Shown one piece after another: positions 50,246-60,846 of a DNA stretch of 64,000 nt. Position 1 is the stretch's first letter. Each line of letters starts with the position of its first letter. The DNA is taken from the NCBI GenBank assembly GCA_012295275.1, contig CM022671.1, positions 10,359,237 through 10,423,236 on the forward strand. The letters are read 5' to 3'. The notes beneath the pieces were generated by a model. That model saw only the letters and a list, made by a program, of their open reading frames with translations. It made no database searches and was not told the DNA's origin. This stretch comes from Chrysomallon squamiferum. Lineage: Eukaryota; Mollusca; Gastropoda; Neomphalida; Peltospiridae. The position numbers and the translations under genes were made by a program.

Positions 50246-51770
50246 TCAGTGAGAAACTTGAAATTGTTTCGAGTCATCAAGAAGCTTTTCAGTGTCTGCC
50301 GGAATATTTGTTAAGGCCAGTCGGAGTTCATCTTCGAGGTGAGCATCACTCAAAGAATTTCCTTTGTTCAATTTTACCAGTTGCATGTGACTGAAGAGGT
50401 ATTCACATATCCATGTCGAACCGAACAAAACGAGAAAGCGTTTTGAGTAGCAAGTAAGATTTGGATATTGAGTGTGAGGCAGACCGAATTTGTAGAAGTC
50501 CATCAGATTCCTATTTAAAAACTGACTCTTGACAGTCACTTTGTAATTCATTCAGTTCCATTTGAAGCTCAACGGGGGCATCAGCAGGATCCACCTGATC
50601 TCGGTAAAGTAAGGAATGCCAGAAAATTCGGCATTTATCTCATCGAGAAAATTTCAAAACTGTCGATGATTTAATGCACGACTCCGAATGAAGTTGACCG
50701 CTTTCATTATCCATGACCCGATCAAACTTAATGATTTTGGAGCAAAGTGATTCCTGATGTATAATGAAATGATACCACAATATTTGGTCTTTACTCCCAT
50801 TCAGGGATTCCAGTTTTCTTTGGATGAAACCACGCAAGCCTTGTTCACGAAAATCGCCAGTTGTGGTGTATCAGTCATGTCAGCAGATTCGTCGATGGTA
50901 ATGCTGTAAGTTTCCAAGTTTTTACAAAGTTTGTTCAACTGCATTTTCGTATTTTCAGCCAGTTCTTCAGTCCTTCGGGTTATTGTATTACGCGACAAGC
51001 TAACGCATTTTACAGCTTTCTCTTTCTCTGGGCACAGAATTTCATTCGCTGAGGTGTTACATTCTTTGACAAAGTCTCTTTCCGAAAAAGGTTTCATGTT
51101 GTGTGCAATCTTTTCAGCAATGACGAAACTTACTTTGATGTATTTTTTCGATCCATCATCTATTTTCCGAAAAATATTCTGTTGTGAGTCTAAATTCCTT
51201 TGAAGTAAAAGTGCTTTCTCCTTGTGTTGATCTCCTTCATAATGATTATGGGTCGAAGCGTGCTTTAATGTGTAATGCCGTTTCACATTCTCGAACTGTG
51301 ACTGTTTCACCACAGATCAGACACAGACATTTTGCATGTGATTCCACAAAGAAATACAAATTTGTCCACGCCTTGTTAAACCTGCGATTCTCCTCGTTAA
51401 ACCTGCGATTCTGCTCGTTAAACCTGCGATTCTGCTCGTTAAACCTGCGCTTCTCCTCGTTAAACCTGCGGTTCTCCTCGTTAAACCTGCAATTCTTCTC
51501 GTTAAACCTGCGATTCTCCTCGTTAAACCTGCAATTCTCCTCTTTAAACCTGCAATTCTCCTCGTTAAACCTGCGATTCTCCTCGTTAAACCTGCGATTC
51601 TCCTCTTTAAACCTGCAATTCTCCTCGTTAAACCTGCGATTCTCCTCTTTAAACCTGCGGTTCTCGTTAAACCTGCGATTCTCCTCTTTAAACCTGCGGT
51701 TCTCGTTAAACCTGCGATTCTCCTCATCTACTTTTCTGATTTTTCTAGCCGACACCATGGATGAACAAAA
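50246..51770 (-). pseudogene. hAT transposase (GTF2IRD2-like) with expanded N-terminal heptads
   Basis: ATG 51758 starts MVSARKIRKVDEENRRFN, followed by 17 heptad-like repeats, then AWTNLYFFVESHAKCLCLIC (BED-like finger start). A frameshift near 51300 leads to QFENVKRHYTLKHAS, KPFSERDFVKECN, LCPEKEKAVKCVSLSRNTIT and YSITIDESADMTDTPQLAIF with the first catalytic Asp. Internal deletions follow. WYHFIIHQESLCSKI (about 50750) and the C-terminal dimerisation part SKRFLVLFGSTWICEYLFS (about 50420) remain. Related proteins have a single ENRRFNE-like stretch before WT. The element sits in an intron of the protease-like gene, on the same strand, and cannot encode a whole transposase. Confidence 0.85.
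51374..51727 (-). repeat. 21-bp coding minisatellite, 17 units
   Basis: Fifteen 21-bp and two 18-bp units, plus-strand core TTAAACCTGCGATTCTCCTC. All are multiples of three, so they encode EENRRFN-type heptads without breaking the frame. Sequence differences are mostly single bases (NRRF/NCRF, FNE/FKE). The unit is the transposase's own N-terminal heptad, amplified in place. Confidence 0.95.
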
Positions 51771-51988
51771 TTTGAAATTTTTGGCATTTGAAAAAACACT
51801 GCTGATTGATGATTTTCCATGTTTGATGTAAAAATTGGTTCAAAGTTTCTTGACAAAATACCTTTTCCACTGGTCTTCTCTCTTCACAATATTTCTCTTT
51901 ACAGTATTTTCCTTAACTGAGAATACAATATCTGCCATACATTTATTTGTGCTAGTACAAGAAAATGGATTGGACAAAAGTGACTTAC

Positions 51989-52088
51989 CTTTAATGTTGT
52001 ATATCATTTTATCACACTCATTTATTCCACAAATGAATGTGATCTCCTCATCTCTTGTTCCTTTAGGGAAGCATGGAATTTTAAACAA
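51989..52088 (-). CDS. Exon of the protease-like gene
   Basis: AGCATTTCAG|TTG to TTAAAG|GTAAGT with an open frame LFKIPCFPKGTRDEEITFIC, then GINECDKMIYNIK. The cysteine pair and position fit a small structural module ahead of the C19 domain, but I do not recognise it. Splice sites at both ends are canonical. The GTF2IRD2-like hAT occupies the intron that follows. Confidence 0.45.
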
Positions 52089-52136
52089 CTGAAATGCTAC
52101 CAAACTGAACACTTTTCACACTGAATCATTCACTTT

Positions 52137-52816
52137 TTACTCATACCATGACTTCTTGCAGATGCAATGTTCTTCACTGCTTCTGTCCTTCATTTTGACA
52201 TCAGATGTACAGGTATCATTCAACATGTTGCTAAAAACAAACTGTTTGACATTTCCTCTATTACGTGACCATACAATATGTAACCTTTTTCTATTTTTTT
52301 GATTATTCTGCCAACCAAGATTTTCTGCAACCACACCATAAGGACCACTTGGTTGAAGATTCCTTTCATTTTCTGTTGTGCATTTACCTTTGAAATACTT
52401 ACCTATAAGTTTGTAGTCATGACCAGAAATATTTTCATATTTACTTACTTCATGGTAGCTACAAATGCCACGAACATTACCCCAATTTTCCATCCACATT
52501 ACATGCAGTTTCTTTCTATTCTTCAGATTATTTGCCATCTTCAATCTTTTTGTGGCTGTTCCTAGTGGACCATTGTCTTTGTACACGGACCCATTTTTTT
52601 TCTCCTGCACAAACTGACCTGTCTTTCTGTAGACCAATTTATATCACGCTTTTTCTCATTTGAAATTTTCTTCCCTCCACGTTCATTAATGACATTCTGC
52701 ATCACAACAGAAGTAGATTTGTATGGGGGAAAAAGAAAAGAAAAAGAAAGTGATATCCTTGACCATGAGTTACATTTAATACAGTCAGTTTTAATAAAAT
52801 GCAACCTTTTCCTTTC
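52137..52816 (-). pseudogene. Repeat-bearing exon(s) of the protease-like gene
   Basis: The acceptor TTTGATTGCAG at 52817 opens ERKRLHFIKTDC and runs to about 52660. A frameshift there moves reading into a frame open to 52137. That part holds two tandem ~76-residue units, each YKL...GPxGxxxxxxxxxNNxKNRK(K/R)LHxxWxxNxGNV: GPLGTATKRLKMANNLKNRK and GPYGVVAENLGWQNNQKNRK. The first ERKRLH stretch looks like the end of a third unit. I do not recognise the repeat. It is basic and rich in asparagine. Confidence 0.5.
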
Positions 52817-52959
52817 CTGCAATCAAAGCTGCTCAGAACATAACTAATGTTATAATGGATAACAAATTTTTGTTTCAGTATTTGTCATGTCCTATAATGG
52901 ATAATTTGAAGAAAATATTTCATCTGTATTTATTATATGTGGATCAAAATAATACTTAC

Positions 52960-53025
52960 CGTACTTCCATAAAATATAATCTTAGCCTGTGAACAGTATT
53001 TACTCCCAGATCAAGTTCCATCAGA
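52960..53025 (-). pseudogene. 22-codon phase-0 exon with in-frame TGA
   Basis: GTTTTCAG|TCT to ACG|GTAAGT. Read in the phase set by its neighbours it gives SDGT, TGA, then SGSKYCSQAKIIFYGST. The length is an exact multiple of three and both splice sites are good, so the stop looks like a recent hit. Alternatively the TGA may be the true end, giving a shorter product from the upstream exons. Confidence 0.45.
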
Positions 53026-54433
53026 CTGAAAACCAAATTTATAATTTAACATGTTTGTTTCTAGGAAATGAGAAACTTTAAGAAAAACAGAAACAATTGT
53101 TATACTGCTACACCCAGTAAAATGCACTAAAAAAGATATAAATAAATGAATGGCACTGAAGAATGTAAATGTTTTTCATAATTCTCTGTGTCAGTCTAAA
53201 CATATGTATACAGTGATAGAATGAGAAATAAATGAATGGATGATAAAAGAATAAAATGAGATAGACAAATAGAAGCACACACACACATACAGAAAAGAAC
53301 AAAAAAGCATTTTCCACGTGTGTATATATATATATATATATAGACATGTATATTGTGAGAATGAACTAGTAAAGTGTGATGCTATATTGATAAGAAGCAT
53401 TTTCTTTTAAGATACTAGAAACATAATAGATCTTTTAACAAATACTCCATGGTATTAGTAAATCAAGTTTTGTTAATTGAAAAAAAAAATGATAGAACTT
53501 GTAAATTTTGGTTAGATTGAACTAAAACAATGGTTAAATAAATAATCCTTTCAAGCATTAATTTGTAAATCACAAAACGACAACAACAATATATATATAA
53601 AAAAACCATTACAGTTTAAACCTGTACTTATCATAAAGTGTACATGAAATTGAATCATATTTAATCAACATTAGAAAAAAACAATCATTAGAATAATAAA
53701 AAAAAAAAAAAATTACACAGACGTATCAAGACTAATATATTTCTGAAGTATAAACTTTAATATATATACTTTATTATTAATTTTGATTTGCAGGGGAAAA
53801 AAAAAAAAAATAATGAAAACATAAAGAAAAAAATAAAGGAAAAATAAATAATTTAAAAAACAGAAAAAACATAACTTGTAAGAATGTAAAATGTACATGA
53901 TAGTTGTGTTCATATCAGCAAAGGACACTTTAACTATGAACGAATTCTTTAACTGAACATTATCAGTTTTGTCTTGTAACCATGAACTAAATGATTTCGC
54001 ATGATTTTGTAAATCACATGAAATTACTTATTTATTTCTGTGGTCATATTTATATAAAATGCTACACTATAGCAAAAGAACAGTCCCATCATAATTCTGA
54101 AGTAACCGATATGTGAAACATTTATCACTATGTTTTGGTTATTATGGTTAATTATAAAAAAACATTAGCAAACTGAAATGAAGGTAAACAGTTGAAATTG
54201 TATTACAGTAAATGATTCAGTGTAACAAGTCTTTTGTTAATGATTTTATTACCCATTATGAACCATCACATCTTTCATTACTGGCTTCTGTCGATAGACT
54301 GTTTATCTGAGTAAAAGAACTGACTAAAGTATATACTGCTTACAAATGTAAAACAAAAGTTGTAAGTAGGTTTTAACTGAGTTTAATTGTGTATGGTGTG
54401 TGTGAATAGGAACAAGCATCAATATAATCTTAC
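53026..54433. other. Intron-like AT-rich DNA
   Basis: Lies between two exons of the same chain. It holds a TA tract (53322-53342) and A-rich runs at 53696-53712 and 53795-53815. No coding feature is seen. Confidence 0.45.
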
Positions 54434-54583
54434 CTGAGATTTTCTCTTCTTCACTTTTTCCCATAATGGGAAATCATTATCATAATCATCAGAGGTATCA
54501 TCTTCTGGTGTAACTATCTCATAAACATTGTCGCCAAAAACTTGTTCCTCTTCACAAGTCTGATCTTCATCTGACATATCAGT
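54434..54583 (-). CDS. Acidic exon of the same gene
   Basis: CATTTCAG|ACT to CAG|GTAAGA, 50 open codons: TDMSDEDQTCEEEQVFGDNV, YEIVTPEDDTSDDYDNDF and PLWEKVKKRKSQ. It is a disordered acidic segment followed by a basic cluster, which resembles a nuclear protein linker. Phase agrees with both neighbours. Confidence 0.6.
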
Positions 54584-55070
54584 CTGAAATGTTTTGTTAT
54601 CGTCTTATTAAAAGAAAACAAGATTGACAAAAAATATCCTTCATCACAGCAAAGTACATGAACACTGTTCTTCAATAAAAATCCATCTGTGGGTAAGGAA
54701 TTTCAATAAATGACTGACATTTTCCACTTTTCATACACTGCAAAAATAAAGTGAAGAAATATCTGAACTTATTATAATATTACAAAAAAACCTGAGAAGC
54801 AAATGTGAAAGTTAAGAATGTGCCTATGATCTGCTCATGAAAAAGATAACAAATAGGAAAAATAATAGTTTATTCTAAAGTGGCAGTTCTGATATATCAG
54901 TTAGTGAGAACACATACACACCAATAAAGTTTATTAGAATTACCAATACATGTAAGAACATAAACAGAAAGAACATTACCTGCACAAAATAATGCATCAA
55001 AAATGTTCAAGACTCTAATCAAAATTAAATTAAAAAAAGGAAATAAACAGCGACTCTTGTAAAAACTTGC

Positions 55071-55125
55071 CTTATCATCTACAACAGGTTCCATGTGCAG
55101 CTGAGGCCAATCACTTTCAACATAG
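55071..55125 (-). CDS. Short exon with a GC donor
   Basis: TCTTTTCAG|C completes the split threonine codon of the previous exon and continues YVESDWPQLHMEPVVDDK to AAG|GCAAGT. GC in place of GT, in an otherwise perfect donor context, is the known minor GC-AG class. Phase is consistent on both sides. Confidence 0.55.
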
Positions 55126-55719
55126 CTGAAAAGAGCATAGATTAAAATATTGCAAAAGTCTATGCAGTTCCCAATACTACATACTAATATGGTTTATACC
55201 ACATATAGAGATTTATGTCAAAGCATTTAGTTCTGTCTGCAAAAGGAAGATCAATGTTGCCAATGACGACTTACAGCAACACCCCAACTGAAACCCCTGT
55301 TGCTCTTAAACCGAATTTCATGGCACAAATGTCTGTGCAGTTCCTAATACTAGGTACTAATATGGTTTAAGCCACATGTAGAGATTTATGTTTAGTTTTG
55401 TCTGCAAAAAGAAGGTCAGTAATGCCAATGACAACTTACAGGAGGTACACTCTCTGGAAAACACCCCAATGCCCTTAAACCCAGTTTGTTGATGCACATG
55501 TCCATTCATTTTCTAAATGTGCTCTTATTATGGATTAGACGATATATAGTTATTTATGTTATAGCATTTAATTATCTGTTGGCCACAATCGAAGTGGTTT
55601 ATGCAGTCCATTTATAGAAGCATCCCTAATAGTTAAGACCTGCGTTGTTAAATATATTTTCAATAGCCAGACATAAGGTTATGATGCACTATTTGAAATA
55701 GGATTAACTTTAAACTTAC

Positions 55720-55816
55720 GTGAATGGCTTGGATTTTTTAAATAGATTCTTACTGTTAACCGACTTCTGCTGCCATCTCCTTCTAACAACCAGTCTCGAA
55801 AAGGAACGACTGGAAT
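55720..55816 (-). CDS. Basic exon, upstream end of the recognised chain
   Basis: TTATTTTCAG|AT to CATTCAC|GTAAGT, open as SSRSFSRLVVRRRWQQKSVN, then SKNLFKKSKPFT. Rich in arginine and lysine. The exon starts within a codon, so at least one more exon lies upstream, which I could not find in 55.8-57.1 kb. Together with the two exons downstream it makes a continuous frame of about 100 residues. Confidence 0.55.
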
Positions 55817-57120
55817 CTGAAAATAAGACAAGTTTGCTCATTATCAAAAATTGTCACTGGATATAAAAAGATTAGAAATGGTGATTGAGCAAACAGATAT
55901 TATAAATTTGATTTTCCTCAAATGCAGCTACTGAGCTAGCAAACAATATGTCTGATGCAAAATGATGCATAACAAACACCATATTTCTAAAATAAATTGC
56001 ATTATTTACTTGAAATTTTAATTTTGCTACAGTTTTCAAACGTGTCCTTTTTTTTAATAATAAAAGTGAGCATGTTTTATACCTTAGAAATTTAAACTTT
56101 TATTGAAACTGCGAACTATTTCTTTGAAAGAACTGACATGTGATAAATTATTCACTGGAGTTATCGTTCGTGGGTTTCACAGTGGCTGGAATTGTTTGCT
56201 GCCTTTATTTCAGTACATAACATAATTTAAGCTAGTACAAATTTGAAACCATTTTAACTGATAGTTGTCTTTAAACAGTTGCTTAAATTATTAATTTCAT
56301 TGTTCAAATAAGATTAAATATTACTTCAAACTAATATAATGTTGGTATTAATCTATGCATCAAGGCATTTCTGGAAATATTTGATTAAGTATGTATTATT
56401 ATAATTAAAATTTATCAAATTGTTACTAACACATTGTATCATAATCTCTGAAACAACACAACTACTTTTCACTCCCAGAAAGAAGCAATGAGAACAAGGG
56501 ATATTATAAAATTAAAAATATGAAGTAATAGTATCAATGATATTGCATTGCCTGTGATATTATTGATATAGTGGAGATCATCTAAAATTTGGCTGCTCAA
56601 TCTCTAACAGACTTGCCCATTAACTAAATCTGTTATAAATTCATTGATTTCTTATAGTTAATTTCTTCTTTTTCCTGCTTTGTCAAATTTCCTTTTTCTT
56701 GGAGTGGATATGTATTTTAAAAAAGTAATCAGATTAAATAATAAATAAGAATGAAATGAAACTGCATTTGAAACAACTTCATTTTTGTGAATCATTCACT
56801 GTTTCTGGCAATAACTATCATTGTTTTCAACAGTTGTTATCTTAAACATTTATTCAGATATTTTCAGTTATATCATTTAGACATTTCTGAAATATGATAA
56901 TGTGAACTAAATAAAGAAAAGAAAACTGTATCATTAATTTTAGTATAATAGCCTCATAATTAAGTTTATCTTTCAGGAGTTTAGAGCTTTAGAGAATATA
57001 TTAAACTGAATGAGCTGTAGCATATTATTGTATTTGTTGTAATAATTTTTATTTTTATTAAACAAAATGCGTGTATAGAAATAGAAAATTAAAAGTTATA
57101 AAAATATGTAATATATATAT
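55817..57120. other. AT-rich region with repeat relics
   Basis: Contains an inverted piece of the 0.8-kb tandem unit (56280-56370) and repeat D in inverted orientation (56580-56880). No exon that could precede 55816 was recognised. Confidence 0.45.
56580..56880 (-). repeat. Low-copy repeat D, inverted copy
   Basis: Reverse complement of 23880-24240, with CTCAATCTCTAACAGACTTG and ATTCACTGTTTCTGGCAATA as anchors. Point differences and small indels are numerous. Confidence 0.7.
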
Positions 57121-57125
57121 ATATA

Positions 57126-59606
57126 CCGTATATACCTGTGTATAAGTCGAATTTTTGGGAGACTATATTAAGGTCATATTTTGGGGGTCAACTTATACAT
57201 AGGTAATGCTTTTGCAGCTGTTGCTGAAGAGTCACCATTTTGACTATTTCCTGCTATGGGATGCATCTAAAATAATCGCTGTCTTTCAGCTTTTCAAAAA
57301 TATAATTTTATCGTATAAAAAATTTTGAAAAATTAAATAACAAAAGCAAATATGAATGTAAAACATGATATTCTTCCGTTTAATGACATAAAAATACATT
57401 TTAAAGCCGTCAGTACGGCGTTATGCCTTACGGTGTCTTGCAATGATCTAGGAATGCAGACTCTCTGCCAAATTGCACTAAATATCGGTCCTAATTTCAT
57501 AAACAAAACTCACTTGTGTATTTGTAAAGAATTTGGCGAAAGAGTATTGCAATCATCATTAATATCCACTACCGACAAATCGAAAACAAACTAAATTTCT
57601 ATAAAAGTTCTGCAACAAAAATCAGTTCAACTTCTCGCCATATTTGTTATTCTAGTCGGTTGCCAAGTGCGCAAAGCCTCGGCCAATTAGTGCGCTAGGA
57701 ACAGGATCGTGGGCGTGTCTTGAAAAAAATATTGCTGAGGTTCCGAAATTATCTTACTTTGAATTGCACGTTCATGTAAAATACCGGTAATAAATAATAA
57801 AGCAACACATCTTTTGGAATTTATCTACAAAATTTAATTAAATACTGAATTACGTCTAATACCTGGAAATCCACACGTACCTTTAAATAGACCTTGATCT
57901 ATATATCCCGGTAATTATGAAACATTGCAACAAAACAAACATTTTAATTCCAAAACATCCAACATTTACCGGGTAATACTATAATCTAGTGTAACAAAAA
58001 GCTTATTCAAAGCCTTCAAAGTCATTTTTCGCCATCACTATTGCTTGCCCCAAAAAGTTCGTTCCACTCTTCAATACCACCAGTGTTAATTGCATCATCA
58101 TAAAGATCATCGTCACTGTCAAGTGGGTCATCATTCCCAGAATCCTCTCCTGTGGGACTATTTTCTTGAACGGAATCAGCAAGGGCATTGGGTTCGCGCC
58201 ATAAAGAGTCATCCTGCGTCCCATCTAGTGCATTTGAAATTCCACACTTCAGAAAGGCCTTAGCAATTATAGCCGGGTCCAACTGCTGCCAGGCGTCACG
58301 TACCCACTCACACACTGTAACTAGTGATGGTGCTCTCATATTGCCCCCTTTTGTGAATGTCTTGTCCCCATTTAGCATCCACTGATTCCAAAAATGCCGA
58401 ACAGTGTCTTTAAACGGCTTATTTATTGAGACATCCAAAGGTTGTGAAATGCTTGTCAGGCCCCCAGGGATGACTGCCAAATCTGTATTTTCTCGTCTTA
58501 CAGCTTCTTTTACAGAATCTACCAGGTGTGCTTTGAACATGTCCCATGCTAACAAAGACTTTTCTTTTCGTAATCCACCTGAACGATTGCTCGACACTTG
58601 GTTAACCCAGAGCTTGCATCCGGCCGCATCCAACCACCCTTTTGGATGTACGTGTATTAATACGCCCTTTGGAAATTTTTCTTTTGGCATAGTTTTGCGC
58701 TTGAAAACTACCATAGGTTTTAACTTTGTTCCGTCTGCCATACAGCCTAAAATAACGGTGAATTTTGACTTTTCATGGCAAGTCGTTTTCACTAGCACGG
58801 TTTTTTCTCCGATCTTGTTAACAGTTCTATTCGATGGCATGTCAAACGTCATTGGCATTTCATCCATGTTGCCAATACATGTCAAAGCATACTTGTTTTT
58901 CTCTCTATGACGGATAACAAATCTGTGAAAACTTGTTATTTTATCATCAAGCTCTCTGGGTAAGCGCTGGGCGATTTTGGTTTTTTGTCTTAAGACTAAA
59001 TGATGCCTTTTCATGAACAGTGTGCACCAACCAGGACTGGCTTTAAAATCCGTAATTCCTGCTTTCTTAGCTAACTTAATTGCTTGTAAACGGATAGCAC
59101 CCCTTGTAACTATACAGCCGTTTTGTCTACTTGCTTGAACCGACTCAAAAAGTGTCTTTTCTATTTCTGGATGTTTTGACATTTTGCCTCTGTCAGCACA
59201 CTTCACTTTTGGCATTTCAAGTAATTTAGTACTCATTTCTCTCCAGTCCCTAACAAGTTTTTCACTGACTCCATACTCCCGTCCAGCAGCAGAATTGTTA
59301 GAATTTTCAGCAAATCTAATTACTGCAAGCTTAAATTGTGCAGTATATTTATTTCATTTGCCTGGCATCATATACAATATTTTAGGGCTATGGCCATAAC
59401 ATTTTGTAAGTCATAGCTCGTGCAAGTTATGTTACAGTAGGCGTACAATGTAGGCCTTCGTGGCACTGTCACACTGGTCTAAAAACAGTGACGGTGCCTG
59501 GAATCTACAGTCGACTTATACACAAGGAATACCTAAAATGACGCAATTTTTGGTCTTAAAATACACATCAACTTATACATAAGGTCGCCTTGTACACAAG
59601 TATATA

Positions 59607-59609
<3 letters not shown>
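57126..59609 (-). mobile_element. Nearly intact autonomous pogo-superfamily transposon
   Basis: About 2.48 kb with terminal inverted repeats CGTATATACCTGTGTATAAG (left, from 57127) and the complement of CGTATATACTTGTGTACAAG (right, ending 59608), about 21 of 24 positions identical, set in TA-rich DNA. Subterminal copies of TCAACTTATACATA/TCGACTTATACACA occur near both ends (57187, 59510, 59567). It encodes one transposase on the minus strand. Confidence 0.87.
58022..59368 (-). pseudogene. Pogo/Tigger-type (POGK-like) transposase, one nonsense codon
   Basis: This enzyme would cut and rejoin the element at TA sites. The natural start appears to be ATG 59368 (MPGK), followed by TGA at 59356-59354, then NKYTAQFKLAVIRFAE and GREYGVSEKLVRDW, a helix-turn-helix DNA-binding start. 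An open frame of 404 codons from ATG 59236 continues with a CENP-B-like second helical part (SPGWCTLFMKRHHL) and a DDE catalytic core: NMDEMPM (Asp 125 of that frame), LLAWDMFKAHL (Asp 232) and PGGLTSISQPLDVSINKPFK (Asp 268). An acidic tail (DPLDSDDDLYDD) ends it. Apart from the TGA no disablement is seen. Starting at 59236 would lose part of the first DNA-binding module. Confidence 0.9.

Positions 59610-59611
<2 letters not shown>

Positions 59612-59646
<35 letters not shown>
59612..59646. repeat. (AT)n microsatellite
   Basis: A pure AT dinucleotide run immediately next to the pogo element's right end. A TA-rich target is expected for this superfamily. Confidence 0.95.
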
Positions 59647-59648
<2 letters not shown>

Positions 59649-59689
59649 CTGACTGAAATATTAAAATCTAAAATGTTACAATCATAAAT

Positions 59690-60200
59690 AATAATAATAT
59701 TAACAACAACAAGATCATAATAGAGATAACTGAGTATAGTACAAATTTCAGACTATTTTAACTGGTATTTCTCTTTAATCTAAAGGTTTGCTGAAATTGT
59801 TACACTAATTTGATTGTTCAAGTGAGATTAAACATTACTTCAGACCAGTGCAGTGCTGATATTAATCTACGAATCATGCATTGGTTGTTATGCTTAGCCT
59901 TCAAAACTGACTAAAAGCGAAAAAAATAAATATGAATATGGCTATTGGTAAAGTAAATAAATTATAAAAATTAAAAAAATTCAGCCACTGTCATTAAGAT
60001 TTAAAATGAACCCAGTATGAAGGAAACATTTATTCAAAGCAGGCCGAGTCAATTTTGCAACATAAATAAAAAATCAATTAGCATTGCTTTGAAACTATAG
60101 CTATATTTATATATAGTTCAAGAAACTACTGAAAATAACACATTAAGTTTGTATTATTATGATTACTATTTATTAAACTTATACTAAGACATTGTATTAT
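59690..60200. other. AT-rich spacer with a decayed tandem-unit piece
   Basis: 59810-59900 is an inverted relic of the 0.8-kb unit (GATATTAATCTACGAATCATGC). No gene was found. A GIY-YIG endonuclease, sometimes found after Penelope-like RT, was not recognised here. Confidence 0.4.
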
Positions 60201-60660
60201 TATTTTCTTGATTTACTAATTAAAAATATTTCAGAATTCATCTTTAAAGTGTTGTCAAATTATATGAATGTCATCTAAATATCTGAGATATAAAAATGGC
60301 TTCTTGGTTGCTTTGTTTAATACCATTTCTTCCCATTCTGTGATATAGATAGAGGCAAAATGTGGGCTAAATGTCTACCCATTGTGCAGACACAAATGTG
60401 CTATTAAATTTCTCCATTAACTTCAAAGATGTTAACTCTTAAGCTTAATTCAGTTAATTCAATAATGGTTTTGGTTGGTCTGTATTTGGGTATTTTTCAA
60501 AAGCTGTCTCAACAGATTCTATACCCACATCGATGTTCGTTTTTTTTATCTGCCTAAACAGTATTTGTTTTAGGCATAATTTCTAACTTGCCAAAAGTTT
60601 ATCTGAAATGTTTATTCCTCTAAAAAAATATTTAACTTTTTGAGAATTTTTTATGGATAG
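60200..60660 (-). pseudogene. Penelope-like reverse transcriptase remnant
   Basis: Minus-strand pieces in different frames follow the order of Penelope-type RT: NIDVGIESVETAFEKYP (about 60545-60495), VNIFEVNGEI (about 60430), CTMGRHLAH (about 60390), IYITEWEEM (about 60350) and PFLYLRYLDDIHII with the YxDD-type catalytic pair (60257-60284). Several frameshifts and stops make it clearly dead. Membership in another RT group with the same box order is possible. Confidence 0.55.
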
Positions 60661-60846
60661 AGCTTATCATATTTCTTAACTGGTTCGTGCTAGTTGAGGA
60701 ATGTTGTTGGTTATTGCAGTTTATAACTATATTTAGAATTATTTTCTTGCTATTATTACTTTTATGATTAATGGCCATTGTCTTAAAGTGATCGGTACCA
60801 GCATTCTGGATAGCATTCTACTTGGATCTGTTTATGTACGTCTTCA

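Noticed and set aside
51317-51727. Minus-strand frame with TRRIAGL repeats
   Set aside because: It is an alternative frame of the same 21-bp array. The EENRRFN frame joins onto the transposase and this one does not.
51374-51727. CRISPR-like array
   Set aside because: Units abut without unique spacers, and the organism is an animal. This is a coding minisatellite.
51184-51831. 215-codon plus-strand frame with LNLRFSS repeats
   Set aside because: It is the antisense shadow of the hAT N-terminal heptad array. The minus strand carries the recognisable transposase.
58404-58910. 168-codon plus-strand frame
   Set aside because: It lies antisense to the pogo transposase catalytic core.
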